Shown in pieces: positions 51,710 to 59,219 of a stretch of DNA of 64,000 nucleotides; position 1 is the first letter of the stretch; each line of letters starts with the position of its first letter. Under the pieces are notes generated by a model that did not search any database, was not told the DNA's origin, and saw only the letters and a list, made by a program, of their open reading frames with translations. A program made the translations under genes and the position numbers. Origin of the DNA: Saccharopolyspora_D taberi (GTDB lineage Bacteria; Actinomycetota; Actinomycetes; Mycobacteriales; Pseudonocardiaceae). Location of the stretch: NCBI RefSeq assembly GCF_039534165.1, contig NZ_BAAAUX010000005.1, positions 124,001-188,000 of the forward strand. The letters are read 5' to 3'.

Positions 51710-53305
51710 GTGACCAACGCAAGCCGTCCTGTCGTCCTGATCGCCGAGAAGCTGGCTCCGTCCGTGCTGGACGCGCTGGGCGACGAGGTCGAGATCCGCC
51801 ACGTCGACGGCACCGACCGCCCGGCGCTGCTCGACGCCGTCCGCGACGCCGACGCGCTGCTGGTCCGGTCGGCGACCAAGGTCGACGCCGAGGTGCTCGC
51901 CGCGACCAGCAAGCTCAAGGTGGTCGCCCGCGCAGGCGTCGGCCTGGACAACGTCGAGGTGCCCGCCGCCACCGAGCGCGGCGTGATGGTGGTCAACGCC
52001 CCCACCTCCAACATCGTCTCCGCCGCCGAGCACGCGCTCGCCCTGCTGCTGGCGGTGGCGCGCAACGTCGCCGCCGCCGACGCGAGCCTGCGCGCCGGCG
52101 AGTGGAAGCGCAGCTCCTTCAGCGGTGTCGAGCTCAACGGCAAGACCGTCGGCGTGGTCGGCCTGGGCAAGATCGGCCAGCTGTTCGCGCAGCGCATCGC
52201 CGCCTTCGGCACCAAGCTGATCGCCTACGACCCCTACGTCTCGGCGGGCCGCGCCGCGCAGCTGGGCATCGAGCTGGTCAGCCTGGACGAGCTGCTGGAG
52301 CGCTCCGACGCGATCTCCATCCACCTGCCCAAGACGGCCGAGACCCTCGGCCTCATCGGCGTGGAGGAGCTGAAGAAGGCCAAGAAGGGCATGCTCGTCG
52401 TCAACGCCGCCCGCGGCGGCCTGATCGACGAGGACGCGCTGGCCGACGCCGTCCGCAGCGGCCACATCGGCGGCGCGGGCATCGACGTCTACAAGACCGA
52501 GCCCACCACCTCCAGCCCGCTGTTCGAGCTGCAGAACGTGGTCGTCACCCCGCACCTGGGCGCCTCCACCGCGGAGGCCCAGGACCGGGCGGGCACCGAC
52601 GTGGCGCGCTCGGTGCTGCTGGCGCTGCGCGGCGACTTCGTGCCGGACGCGGTCAACGTCCAGGGCGGTGCGGTCGGCGAGGAGGTCCGGCCGTACCTGC
52701 CGCTGACCCAGAAGCTCGGCCAGGTGCTGGCCGCGCTGGTCGGCAGCACGCCGAGCTCGGTGACCGTGGAGGCCCGCGGCGAGCTCGCCGACGAGGACGT
52801 CTCGGTGCTCCAGCTCGCGGCGCTGCGCGGCGTGTTCGCCGGTGCGGTCGAGAACCAGGTCACCTTCGTCAACGCCCCGCAGCTGGCCGAGGACCTCGGG
52901 GTCGACGTCGAGGTGAAGACCTCCTCGGAAAGCCCGAACCACCGCAGCGTGGTGTCGGTCCGCGCCGGCCTGCCCGACGGCCGCCGCGCGGTGGTCTCCG
53001 GCGCGCTGTCCGGGCGCAACCTGGTCGAGAAGATCGTCGAGGTCAACGGCAGGCACTTCGACCTGCGCGCCGAGGGCAACCTGCTGCTGCTGGAGTACCC
53101 GGACCGGCCGGGCGTGATGGGCCGGGTCGGCACGCTGCTCGGCGAGGTCGGGGTCAACATCGAGGCGGCCACGGTCAGCCAGACCACCGAGCGCTCCGAG
53201 GCGATCATGCTGCTGCGGGTGGACCGGCCGGTCGACACCGCGGTGCTGGAGCCGATCGGCGCGGCCGTGGGAGCGACCACCGTTCGCGCCGTCACGTTCG
53301 AGTGA
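51710..53305 (+). CDS. serA: D-3-phosphoglycerate dehydrogenase, type 1 (long form)
   Basis: A 531-residue enzyme, first step of serine synthesis. NAD-binding VGVVGLGKIGQLFAQRIAAFG (about residues 145-165), catalytic ARGGLIDEDAL and HLGASTAEAQDRAG, then the intervening (ASB) domain and C-terminal ACT domain (LLLLEYPDRPGVMGRVGTLLGEVGVNIEAATVSQ), as in M. tuberculosis SerA1, which is feedback-inhibited by serine. GTG 51710 has TTTGGAG upstream; a TAAACT box is at 51640-51645. Lone transcription unit between terminators. Confidence 0.96.
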   Translation: MTNASRPVVLIAEKLAPSVLDALGDEVEIRHVDGTDRPALLDAVRDADALLVRSATKVDAEVLAATSKLKVVARAGVGLDNVEVPAATERGVMVVNAPTSNIVSAAEHALALLLAVARNVAAADASLRAGEWKRSSFSGVELNGKTVGVVGLGKIGQLFAQRIAAFGTKLIAYDPYVSAGRAAQLGIELVSLDELLERSDAISIHLPKTAETLGLIGVEELKKAKKGMLVVNAARGGLIDEDALADAVRSGHIGGAGIDVYKTEPTTSSPLFELQNVVVTPHLGASTAEAQDRAGTDVARSVLLALRGDFVPDAVNVQGGAVGEEVRPYLPLTQKLGQVLAALVGSTPSSVTVEARGELADEDVSVLQLAALRGVFAGAVENQVTFVNAPQLAEDLGVDVEVKTSSESPNHRSVVSVRAGLPDGRRAVVSGALSGRNLVEKIVEVNGRHFDLRAEGNLLLLEYPDRPGVMGRVGTLLGEVGVNIEAATVSQTTERSEAIMLLRVDRPVDTAVLEPIGAAVGATTVRAVTFE

Positions 53306-53368
53306 TCAACACGGGCCGGACCTGAAACTGTTTCGGGTCTGTTGCCCGCAAGGGGTCCGTTCGAGGGA

Positions 53369-53403
53369 AACGGGGCCGTCGCACACCGTGCGGCGGCCCC
53401 GTT
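53369..53403 (+). terminator. serA terminator
   Basis: AACGGGGCCG (53369-53378) pairs perfectly with CGGCCCCGTT (53394-53403), enclosing a smaller CGCAC/GTGCG hairpin, then CTGTGCG. The 53404-53578 region after it holds only a TAGCCT box (53519-53524) as a possible leuB promoter. Confidence 0.78.
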
Positions 53404-53578
53404 CTGTGCGTTGGGTACAGCTCGAAGGGGTGGATGTTGCCCCATCCGGGTGTCCCGCCAACCGGGACAGATCAACCACTTGGTGGGTGCGGCGTGCCTG
53501 GCGACGCACTCTTGCCGGTAGCCTTCGGCGCAATGGTTCAAGCCCCGTAGGTCGGGGTGGTACTCGGGAGGTGTGTAC

Positions 53579-54622
53579 ATGCGGCTCGCTGTGATCCCCG
53601 GTGACGGGATCGGGCCGGAGGTGGTGGCCGAGGCGCTCAAGGTCCTCGGTGAGGTCGTCCCCGACACCGAGATCACTCGTTACGACCTCGGCGCCGCTCG
53701 CTGGCACGCGACCGGGGAACTGCTGCCCGAGTCCGTGCTGGGCGAGCTCCGGCAGCACGACGCGATCCTGCTCGGCGCGGTCGGCGACCCGTCGGTGCCC
53801 AGCGGCATCCTCGAACGCGGTCTGCTGCTGCGACTGCGCTTCGAGCTCGACCACCACGTGAACCTGCGCCCCGCGCGGCTCTACCCCGGGGTGAAGAGCC
53901 CGGTGGCCGACCCGGGCGAGATCGACATGGTCGTCGTCCGCGAGGGCACCGAGGGCCCGTACGCGGGCAACGGCGGTCTGCTGCGCAAGGACACCACGCA
54001 CGAGATCGCCACCGAGGTCAGCATCAACACCGCCTTCGGCGTGGAGCGCGTCGTGCGGGACGCCTTCGCGCGCGCGGCGGCGCGCCCGCGCAAGCACCTG
54101 ACCCTGGTGCACAAGACCAACGTGCTCACCCACGCCGGTTCGCTGTGGTCGCGGGTGGTGGAGGAGGTCTCGCTCCAGCACCCGGACGTCACGGTCGCCT
54201 ACCAGCACGTGGACGCGACCACGATCCACATGATCACCGACCCGGGCCGGTTCGACGTGATCGTCACCGACAACCTGTTCGGCGACATCATCACCGACCT
54301 GGCGGGCGCGATCACCGGCGGCATCGGGCTGGCGGCCAGCGGCAACATCGACGCCACCCGCCGCAACCCGAGCATGTTCGAGCCGGTGCACGGCAGCGCG
54401 CCGGACATCGCGGGCCAGGGCACGGCGGACCCGACCGCGGCGGTGCTGTCGGTGGCGCTGCTGCTCGACCACGTCGGCCAGACCGAGGCCGCGCGGCGGG
54501 TCGAGGCGTCGGTGGCCTTCGACCTGGCGACCCGGGACCACTCCGCCCCGGGCGCGACCTTCGCGATCGGCGACCGCCTGGCGGCGCTGGTCTCCTCGCG
54601 CGAGGTCGCCCAGCAGGCGTGA
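53579..54622 (+). CDS. leuB: 3-isopropylmalate dehydrogenase
   Basis: A 347-residue NAD-dependent dehydrogenase for leucine synthesis (and, with cimA, citramalate-derived 2-ketobutyrate). Conserved MRLAVIPGDGIGPEVVAEALKV, FDHHVNLRPARLYPG-like RLRFELDHHVNLRP and the metal/NAD segments DVIVTDNLFGDIITDLAGAITGGIGLAASGNID and EPVHGSAPDIAGQG are present. ATG 53579 follows GGGAGG by seven bases; GTG 53573 would add two residues. Between the serA and leuB terminators. Confidence 0.96.
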   Translation: MRLAVIPGDGIGPEVVAEALKVLGEVVPDTEITRYDLGAARWHATGELLPESVLGELRQHDAILLGAVGDPSVPSGILERGLLLRLRFELDHHVNLRPARLYPGVKSPVADPGEIDMVVVREGTEGPYAGNGGLLRKDTTHEIATEVSINTAFGVERVVRDAFARAAARPRKHLTLVHKTNVLTHAGSLWSRVVEEVSLQHPDVTVAYQHVDATTIHMITDPGRFDVIVTDNLFGDIITDLAGAITGGIGLAASGNIDATRRNPSMFEPVHGSAPDIAGQGTADPTAAVLSVALLLDHVGQTEAARRVEASVAFDLATRDHSAPGATFAIGDRLAALVSSREVAQQA

Positions 54623-54633
54623 CGGACGTTCGG

Positions 54634-54669
54634 CGAAGCGCCTCCCCGGCAGCCCGGGGAGGCGCTTCG
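54634..54669 (+). terminator. leuB terminator
   Basis: Perfect 16-bp stem (54634-54649 with 54654-54669) around a CAGC tetraloop, then TCGTTT, starting 12 bases after leuB. Confidence 0.88.
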
Positions 54670-54711
54670 TCGTTTCCGGGGTGCACGCTGTTTTCCGGGG
54701 AGGAGGAACCG

Positions 54712-55164
54712 ATGGTCGCTGACCGGGTCGAGCGCGAGATCGTCATCGCCGCGCCGGTGGAACGCGTGTGGGCGGCGCTGCTGGAACCCGGGTTCTGGCT
54801 CGGCGAGGCCGACGCGGAGCGCGTGCTGGTGCGCGAGGGCGCCCGGCTGGTCTCCGAGCACCACGAGTACGGCAGCTTCCCGCAGCGCATCGAGCGGGTG
54901 GAGCCGCAACGGCACCTCGCGTACCGCTGGGCGAACGCCTTCCCGGGCGCGGAGCCGGTCGCGGGCAACTCGACGCGGGTCGAGCTCAGCCTGACCCCGG
55001 AAGGCACGTCGACGCGGCTGCGCCTGGTCGAGAGCGGCTTCGCCGCGCTGGACCTGCCGGAGCAGGGCCGCCGCCAGGCGTGGGACGACAACACCGAAGC
55101 CTGGGCGATGGTGCTCGACGATCTCCGCAGGCACGTGCAGCGTCCCACTTCGTGGGAGCCGTAG
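54712..55164 (+). CDS. SRPBCC / AHSA1-like family protein
   Basis: A 150-residue START/Bet v1-fold protein: REIVIAAPVERVWAALLEPGFWLGEADAE opens the fold, with strands through LAYRWANAFPGAEPVAGNSTRVELSLTPEGTSTRLRLVESGF and a long C-terminal helix WAMVLDDLRRHV. Such proteins bind hydrophobic ligands or act as polyketide cyclase-like or Hsp90-activator-like factors. Strong GAGGAGG ribosome site. Separated from leuB by a terminator; downstream is the cimA leader. Function unassigned. Confidence 0.85.
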   Translation: MVADRVEREIVIAAPVERVWAALLEPGFWLGEADAERVLVREGARLVSEHHEYGSFPQRIERVEPQRHLAYRWANAFPGAEPVAGNSTRVELSLTPEGTSTRLRLVESGFAALDLPEQGRRQAWDDNTEAWAMVLDDLRRHVQRPTSWEP

Positions 55165-55194
55165 CCCAGCTGCTGAGGTGGATCCGGGATGTGG

Positions 55195-55200
55195 CAGCAT
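55195..55200 (+). promoter_or_regulatory. Probable -10 box for cimA leader
   Basis: CAGCAT lies six bases before the leader GTG at 55207, the same spacing as TAACGT before the ilvB leader. No good -35 is seen. Confidence 0.4.
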
Positions 55201-55206
55201 ACGGGC

Positions 55207-55251
55207 GTGGCTTTCCGCAGCACGATGATTATTGGCAAGCGCGCCGGGTGA
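55207..55251 (+). CDS. cimA leader peptide (attenuator)
   Basis: A 14-residue ORF, MAFRSTMIIGKRAG, with tandem Ile codons ATT-ATT at positions 8-9 (55228-55233). It begins at the predicted transcription start (leaderless GTG) and its last codons form the first arm of a hairpin, followed by a terminator. The adjacent Ile codons fit attenuation by isoleucine, the final product of the citramalate route. Confidence 0.68.
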   Translation: MAFRSTMIIGKRAG

Positions 55252-55273
55252 CGACTCCGCATCCCCGGCGCGC
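55239..55273 (+). promoter_or_regulatory. Attenuator hairpin overlapping the cimA leader peptide
   Basis: Perfect 10-bp pairing of GCGCGCCGGG (55239-55248) with CCCGGCGCGC (55264-55273). First arm lies in the leader ORF; second arm directly abuts the terminator at 55274, the same arrangement as at ilvB. Confidence 0.68.
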
Positions 55274-55304
55274 AGACCTCTCGCATTCGCGGGGGGTCTT
55301 TTTT
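55274..55304 (+). terminator. cimA attenuator terminator
   Basis: AGACCTCTCGC (55274-55284) pairs with GCGGGGGGTCT (55289-55299) around an ATTC loop, followed by six T. Ends 42 bases before the cimA GTG. Confidence 0.78.
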
Positions 55305-55345
55305 GTGCCTAGAAACGCCCCCATCCAAGCCGACGGGAGAAACCA

Positions 55346-56980
55346 GTGACCCGCACCAGCCCGGCCGGAACCCCTCTGGGCGACGAGTTCCACGTCTACG
55401 ACACCACCCTGCGCGACGGCGCCCAGCGCGAGGGCATCTCCTACTCGGTCACCGACAAGATCGCGGTGGCCAGGTCGCTGGACTCGCTGGGGGTCGGGTT
55501 CATCGAGGGCGGCTGGCCTGGGGCGCTGCCGAAGGACACCGAGTTCTTCCACCGCGCCGCCGCGGGCGAGCTACAGCTCCGCCACGCCGCGCTGGTCGCC
55601 TTCGGCGCCACCCGCCGCGCCGGCGCGCGGGCGCACGAGGACCAGCAGGTGCGAGCGCTGCTGGACTCCCAGGCCCCGGTGGTGACGCTGGTGGCCAAGT
55701 CCGACCGCAGGCACATCGAGCGCGCCCTGCGCACCGACGTCGACGAGAACTGCGCGATGGTCGCCGACACGGTCCGCTTCCTGGTGGGGGAGGGCAGGCG
55801 GGTCTTCCTCGACGCCGAGCACTTCTTCGACGGTTACGCCTTCGACCCGGACACCTCGCTGCGCGTGCTGGAAGCCGCCGTCGGCGCGGGAGCCGACGTC
55901 GCCGTCCTGTGCGACACCAACGGCGGACAGCTGCCGACGCAGCTCGCCGAAACGGTCACCGAGGTCATCGCGCGCACCGGTTTCCGGGTCGGCATCCACT
56001 GCCAGGACGACACCGGCTGCGCGGTCGCCAACACCGTCGCCGCCGCGCAGGCCGGCGCGACCCACGTGCAGTGCACGGCGAACGGCTACGGCGAGCGCGC
56101 GGGCAACGCGGACCTGTTCGCGGTGATCGGGAACCTCGCGACCAAGCTGGACATGCCGGTGCTGCCCGAGGGCAGGCTGTCCGACCTCACCCGGGTTTCG
56201 CACGCGATCGCCGAGATCGCCAACCTCGCGCCCGACACGCACCAGGCGTACGTGGGCACCTCGACCTTCGCGCACAAGGCGGGGCTGCACGCGAGCGCGA
56301 TCAAAGTGGACCCCGAGCTGTACAACCACATCGATCCGGCGTTGGTGGGCAACGGGATGCGGGTCCTGGTCACCGAGATGGCGGGCCGGGCGAGCCTGGA
56401 GCTCAAGGGCGCCGAGTTCGGGCTCGACCTCAGCGAGTCGCCCGCGGCGGTCACCGGCGCGGTGCGGCGGGTGAAGGAGCTGGAGGCGCGCGGCTGGTCC
56501 TTCGAGGCCGCGGACGCTTCGCTGGAACTGCTGCTGCGCCGCGAGGTCGAGGCCGCCGACGGCCGCGAGCGCGGCCACGACGCGCCGTTCGAGCTGGAGT
56601 CGTACCGGGTTCTGCTCGACCACGGCCAGGACGGCGCCGTGGTGTCGGAGGCGACGGTGAAGGTCCACGTCGGAGACGAGCGGGTCATCGCCACCGCGGA
56701 GGGCAACGGCCCGGTCAACGCGCTCGACGCCGCGCTGCGCAAGGCGCTCGTACCGCAGCTGCCGTGGCTGGAGACGGTGGAACTGGCCGACTACAAGGTC
56801 CGGATCCTCGTGGACGCACCGGGAACCGACGCGGTGACCCGGGTGCTCATCGAGTCCCGCGACGGCGAGGAGGAGTGGACCACGGTGGGCGTGCACGGCA
56901 ACATCGTCGAAGCGAGCTGGCTGGCGATGTGCGATGCCCTGGCCTTCAAGGCGATGCGCCACACCGCCACCACGCCCTGA
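55346..56980 (+). CDS. cimA: Citramalate synthase
   Basis: A 544-residue member of the isopropylmalate/homocitrate synthase family: YDTTLRDGAQREGISYSVTDKIAVAR, the metal motif GIHCQDDTGCAVANTVAAAQAG, GTSTFAHKAGLHASAI, and a C-terminal LeuA-type allosteric domain. It condenses pyruvate and acetyl-CoA into citramalate, giving a threonine-independent path to isoleucine. The isoleucine-type attenuator upstream and leuB beside it support this over 2-isopropylmalate synthase. GTG start at 55346. Confidence 0.88.
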   Translation: MTRTSPAGTPLGDEFHVYDTTLRDGAQREGISYSVTDKIAVARSLDSLGVGFIEGGWPGALPKDTEFFHRAAAGELQLRHAALVAFGATRRAGARAHEDQQVRALLDSQAPVVTLVAKSDRRHIERALRTDVDENCAMVADTVRFLVGEGRRVFLDAEHFFDGYAFDPDTSLRVLEAAVGAGADVAVLCDTNGGQLPTQLAETVTEVIARTGFRVGIHCQDDTGCAVANTVAAAQAGATHVQCTANGYGERAGNADLFAVIGNLATKLDMPVLPEGRLSDLTRVSHAIAEIANLAPDTHQAYVGTSTFAHKAGLHASAIKVDPELYNHIDPALVGNGMRVLVTEMAGRASLELKGAEFGLDLSESPAAVTGAVRRVKELEARGWSFEAADASLELLLRREVEAADGRERGHDAPFELESYRVLLDHGQDGAVVSEATVKVHVGDERVIATAEGNGPVNALDAALRKALVPQLPWLETVELADYKVRILVDAPGTDAVTRVLIESRDGEEEWTTVGVHGNIVEASWLAMCDALAFKAMRHTATTP

Positions 56981-57075
56981 CGCGGCGTCGAGGTTCCGCC
57001 ACGCAAGACGAGCCGACGAGCAGCACATGCGATCCTTGGGTGTTCCTGATCCACCCCGCTCGCGGAGGTCCTGCC

Positions 57076-57858
57076 TTGCGCCTGGCCCGTGTTGCCCACG
57101 CCGACGGCGTGTCGTTCGTCGCGCTCGAACCCGATCCGTCGGCGCCGAAGGAGAAGGTGCTCGCGGTCGAGATCGACCAGCACCCCTTCGGCGACCCGAC
57201 CTTCACCGGACGCCGCTGGCCGATGGCCGACGTCCGGCTGCTGGCGCCGATCCTGCCGACGAAGGTGATCTGCGTCGGCAAGAACTACGCCGACCACGCC
57301 CGCGAGATGGGCGGCGAACCGCCGGCCAACCCGGTGATCTTCATGAAGCCGTCCACCTCGGTCATCGGGCCGAACTCGCCGATCAAGCTGCCCGCCAACT
57401 CCGAGCGGGTCGACTTCGAGGGCGAGTTGGCCGCGGTGGTCGGCCAGCCCTGCAAGGACGTGCCCGAGGCGCGCGGCACCGACGTCCTGCTGGGCTACAC
57501 GATCGCCAACGACGTCACCGCGCGCGACCAGCAGCAGGCCGACGGGCAGTGGACCCGGGCCAAGGGCTACGACACGTTCTGCCCGCTGGGCCCGTGGATC
57601 GACACCTCGGTCGACCCGTCGGACCTGGCCCTGCGCACCGAACTCGACGGCGAGGTCAAGCAGGAGTCCCGGACCTCCTTGCAGATCCACGACATCTCGG
57701 CGCTGGTGTCGTGGATCTCGCGGATCATGACGCTGCTGCCGGGAGACGTGATCCTCACCGGAACCCCGGCGGGCGTGGGCCCGATGCGGCCGGGGCAGAA
57801 GGTGTCGGTGTCCATCGACGGGCTCGGCACCCTGACGAATCCCGTCCAGCAGGGCTGA
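57076..57858 (+). CDS. Fumarylacetoacetate hydrolase family protein (Rv2993c-like)
   Basis: A 260-residue FAH-fold hydrolase/isomerase. KVICVGKNYADHAREMGGEPPANPVIFMKPSTSVIGPNSPI is the hallmark; acidic metal ligands are in VDFEGELAAVVGQ. Family members open aromatic-catabolism products such as 5-oxopent-3-ene-1,2,5-tricarboxylate. TTG start at 57076 is supported by CGGAGG seven bases upstream. Position before gltX matches Rv2993c. True substrate unknown. Confidence 0.85.
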   Translation: MRLARVAHADGVSFVALEPDPSAPKEKVLAVEIDQHPFGDPTFTGRRWPMADVRLLAPILPTKVICVGKNYADHAREMGGEPPANPVIFMKPSTSVIGPNSPIKLPANSERVDFEGELAAVVGQPCKDVPEARGTDVLLGYTIANDVTARDQQQADGQWTRAKGYDTFCPLGPWIDTSVDPSDLALRTELDGEVKQESRTSLQIHDISALVSWISRIMTLLPGDVILTGTPAGVGPMRPGQKVSVSIDGLGTLTNPVQQG

Positions 57859-57862
57859 AAGC

Positions 57863-57888
57863 GCGGCGGTGCCGGTCGGCACCGCCGC
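57863..57888. terminator. Bidirectional terminator between FAH and FAD-monooxygenase genes
   Basis: Perfect 11-bp stem (57863-57873 with 57878-57888) with GGTC loop, filling the 31-base gap between convergent stops at 57858 and 57890. Confidence 0.78.
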
Positions 57889-57889
57889 C

Positions 57890-59119
57890 TCAGCGCAGCG
57901 CCGACTTCGGCGGCTTCTCCCGCATCGCGCCGTAGGCGAGCAGGTACGCCGGAATCCGGCGCAGCCACGGCATCCTCGTCACCAGCCGCAGCGGGAGCGG
58001 GACGTGGACCTCGTCGGCGAAGTCGATGCTGCCCCGCAGCGCGGGGCCGACGACGTTGTCGTGGATGATCCGCTGCACCCGCTGGATCAGCACGGTGGTC
58101 AGCCACCGCCGCCGCTGCACGGCCACCACGTCCGCGCGCCGCAACCGCCCGTCGCGCAGCGGTCCGGCGAGGTGCCTGGCGGCGGCGACCGCGTCCTGGA
58201 CCGCGAGGTTGATGCCGACGCCGCCGACCGGCGACATCGCGTGCGCGGCGTCGCCGATGCACAGCAGTCCCGGGATCTGCCACTTGCGCAGCCGGTCCAG
58301 GGAGACGTGCAGCAGCTTGACCTCGTCCCAGTCGCGCACGAGTTCCCGCCCCCGCAACCAGGGCAGGTTCGCGCGCAGCGCGTCGTTGAGCTGTTCGACC
58401 GAGCCGGTGCGGTCCTTCGGGTCCGTGCCCTTGGCGATGATCGAGGCGACCTGGAAGTAGTCCCCGCGGTCGATCAGCGCGGTGAACGATCCTTTGTGGA
58501 TCATCGCGACCGCGCCCGCCGGATCGCCGGGCAGGCGCGGGATCCGGAACCACCGCACGTCCATCGGCGTGGAGAAGTCCCGGAGCCCCAGCTCGGGCAG
58601 GTCCCGCACGAACGACTTGCGCCCGTCGCAGGCGACGGTGATGGTCGCGCGCAGTTCGCCGGTCCGGCCGTCGGCGGTGCGGTAGCGCACGCCGTTGACC
58701 CGGCCGCCTTCCCGGATCAGCTCGGTCGCCTCGGTGTTCATCCGCAGCGTGAACGTCGGCTCCTGCTTGCCCGCGTCGGCCAGCATGTCCAGGAAGTCCC
58801 ACTGCGGAACCATGGCGATGTAGTTGTACTTGATCGACAGCGTGCCGAAGTCGCCGAGCGTGAGGAACTGCCCCTCCGGGCCGACCGGCACGCGCACCTG
58901 GTTCAGCCTGCGCTGGGGGAGTTCTTCGAAGGTCTCGGCCAGCCCCAGGTCGTCGATGAGCTGCAGCGTCGTCGGGTGCACGGTGTCGCCGCGGAAGTCG
59001 CGCAGGAAGTCGTCGTGCTTCTCCAGGACGGTGACCTCGACGCCGGACCTGGCCAGCAGCAGGCCGAGGACCATGCCCGCGGGTCCGCCGCCGACGATGC
59101 AGCAGGTGGTTCGCTCCAT
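57890..59119 (-). CDS. FAD-dependent oxidoreductase (PHBH/UbiH-like monooxygenase)
   Basis: A 409-residue flavoprotein. Rossmann motif CCIVGGGPAGMVLGLLLARSGVEVTVLEKH, DG-type VACDGRKSFVRDLPEL and GD motif GLLCIGDAAHAMSPVGGVGINLAVQDAVAAARHLA are intact. It likely hydroxylates an aromatic compound with NAD(P)H and O2. A strong AGGAGGG ribosome site precedes the ATG. A 16-bp dyad overlaps the divergent promoter with gltX, so a repressor encoded elsewhere may control it; no regulator is adjacent. Confidence 0.87.
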   Translation of the reverse strand: MERTTCCIVGGGPAGMVLGLLLARSGVEVTVLEKHDDFLRDFRGDTVHPTTLQLIDDLGLAETFEELPQRRLNQVRVPVGPEGQFLTLGDFGTLSIKYNYIAMVPQWDFLDMLADAGKQEPTFTLRMNTEATELIREGGRVNGVRYRTADGRTGELRATITVACDGRKSFVRDLPELGLRDFSTPMDVRWFRIPRLPGDPAGAVAMIHKGSFTALIDRGDYFQVASIIAKGTDPKDRTGSVEQLNDALRANLPWLRGRELVRDWDEVKLLHVSLDRLRKWQIPGLLCIGDAAHAMSPVGGVGINLAVQDAVAAARHLAGPLRDGRLRRADVVAVQRRRWLTTVLIQRVQRIIHDNVVGPALRGSIDFADEVHVPLPLRLVTRMPWLRRIPAYLLAYGAMREKPPKSALR

Positions 59120-59134
59120 TGCGATCCCTCCTAT

Positions 59135-59150
59135 TTCAACGCGTGTTGAA
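59135..59150. promoter_or_regulatory. Palindromic operator-like site upstream of FAD monooxygenase
   Basis: TTCAACGCGTGTTGAA: perfect 6-bp arms TTCAAC/GTTGAA around GCGT, in the 100-base gap between the divergent FAD monooxygenase and gltX. TetR-family operators often look like this. It is 15 bases from the monooxygenase start, so control of that gene is more likely than of gltX. Confidence 0.5.
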
Positions 59151-59219
59151 TATCCTCAGGATGCACCCCCGGGACGGGGCCGTCAACCACCTCGGTCGAC
59201 TGGATAGGCTTGACCTGTT

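Noticed and set aside
53533..53550. Leader peptide upstream of leuB (ATG GTT CAA GCC CCG TAG)
   Set aside because: Only five codons, without Leu enrichment, and no attenuator hairpin before leuB.
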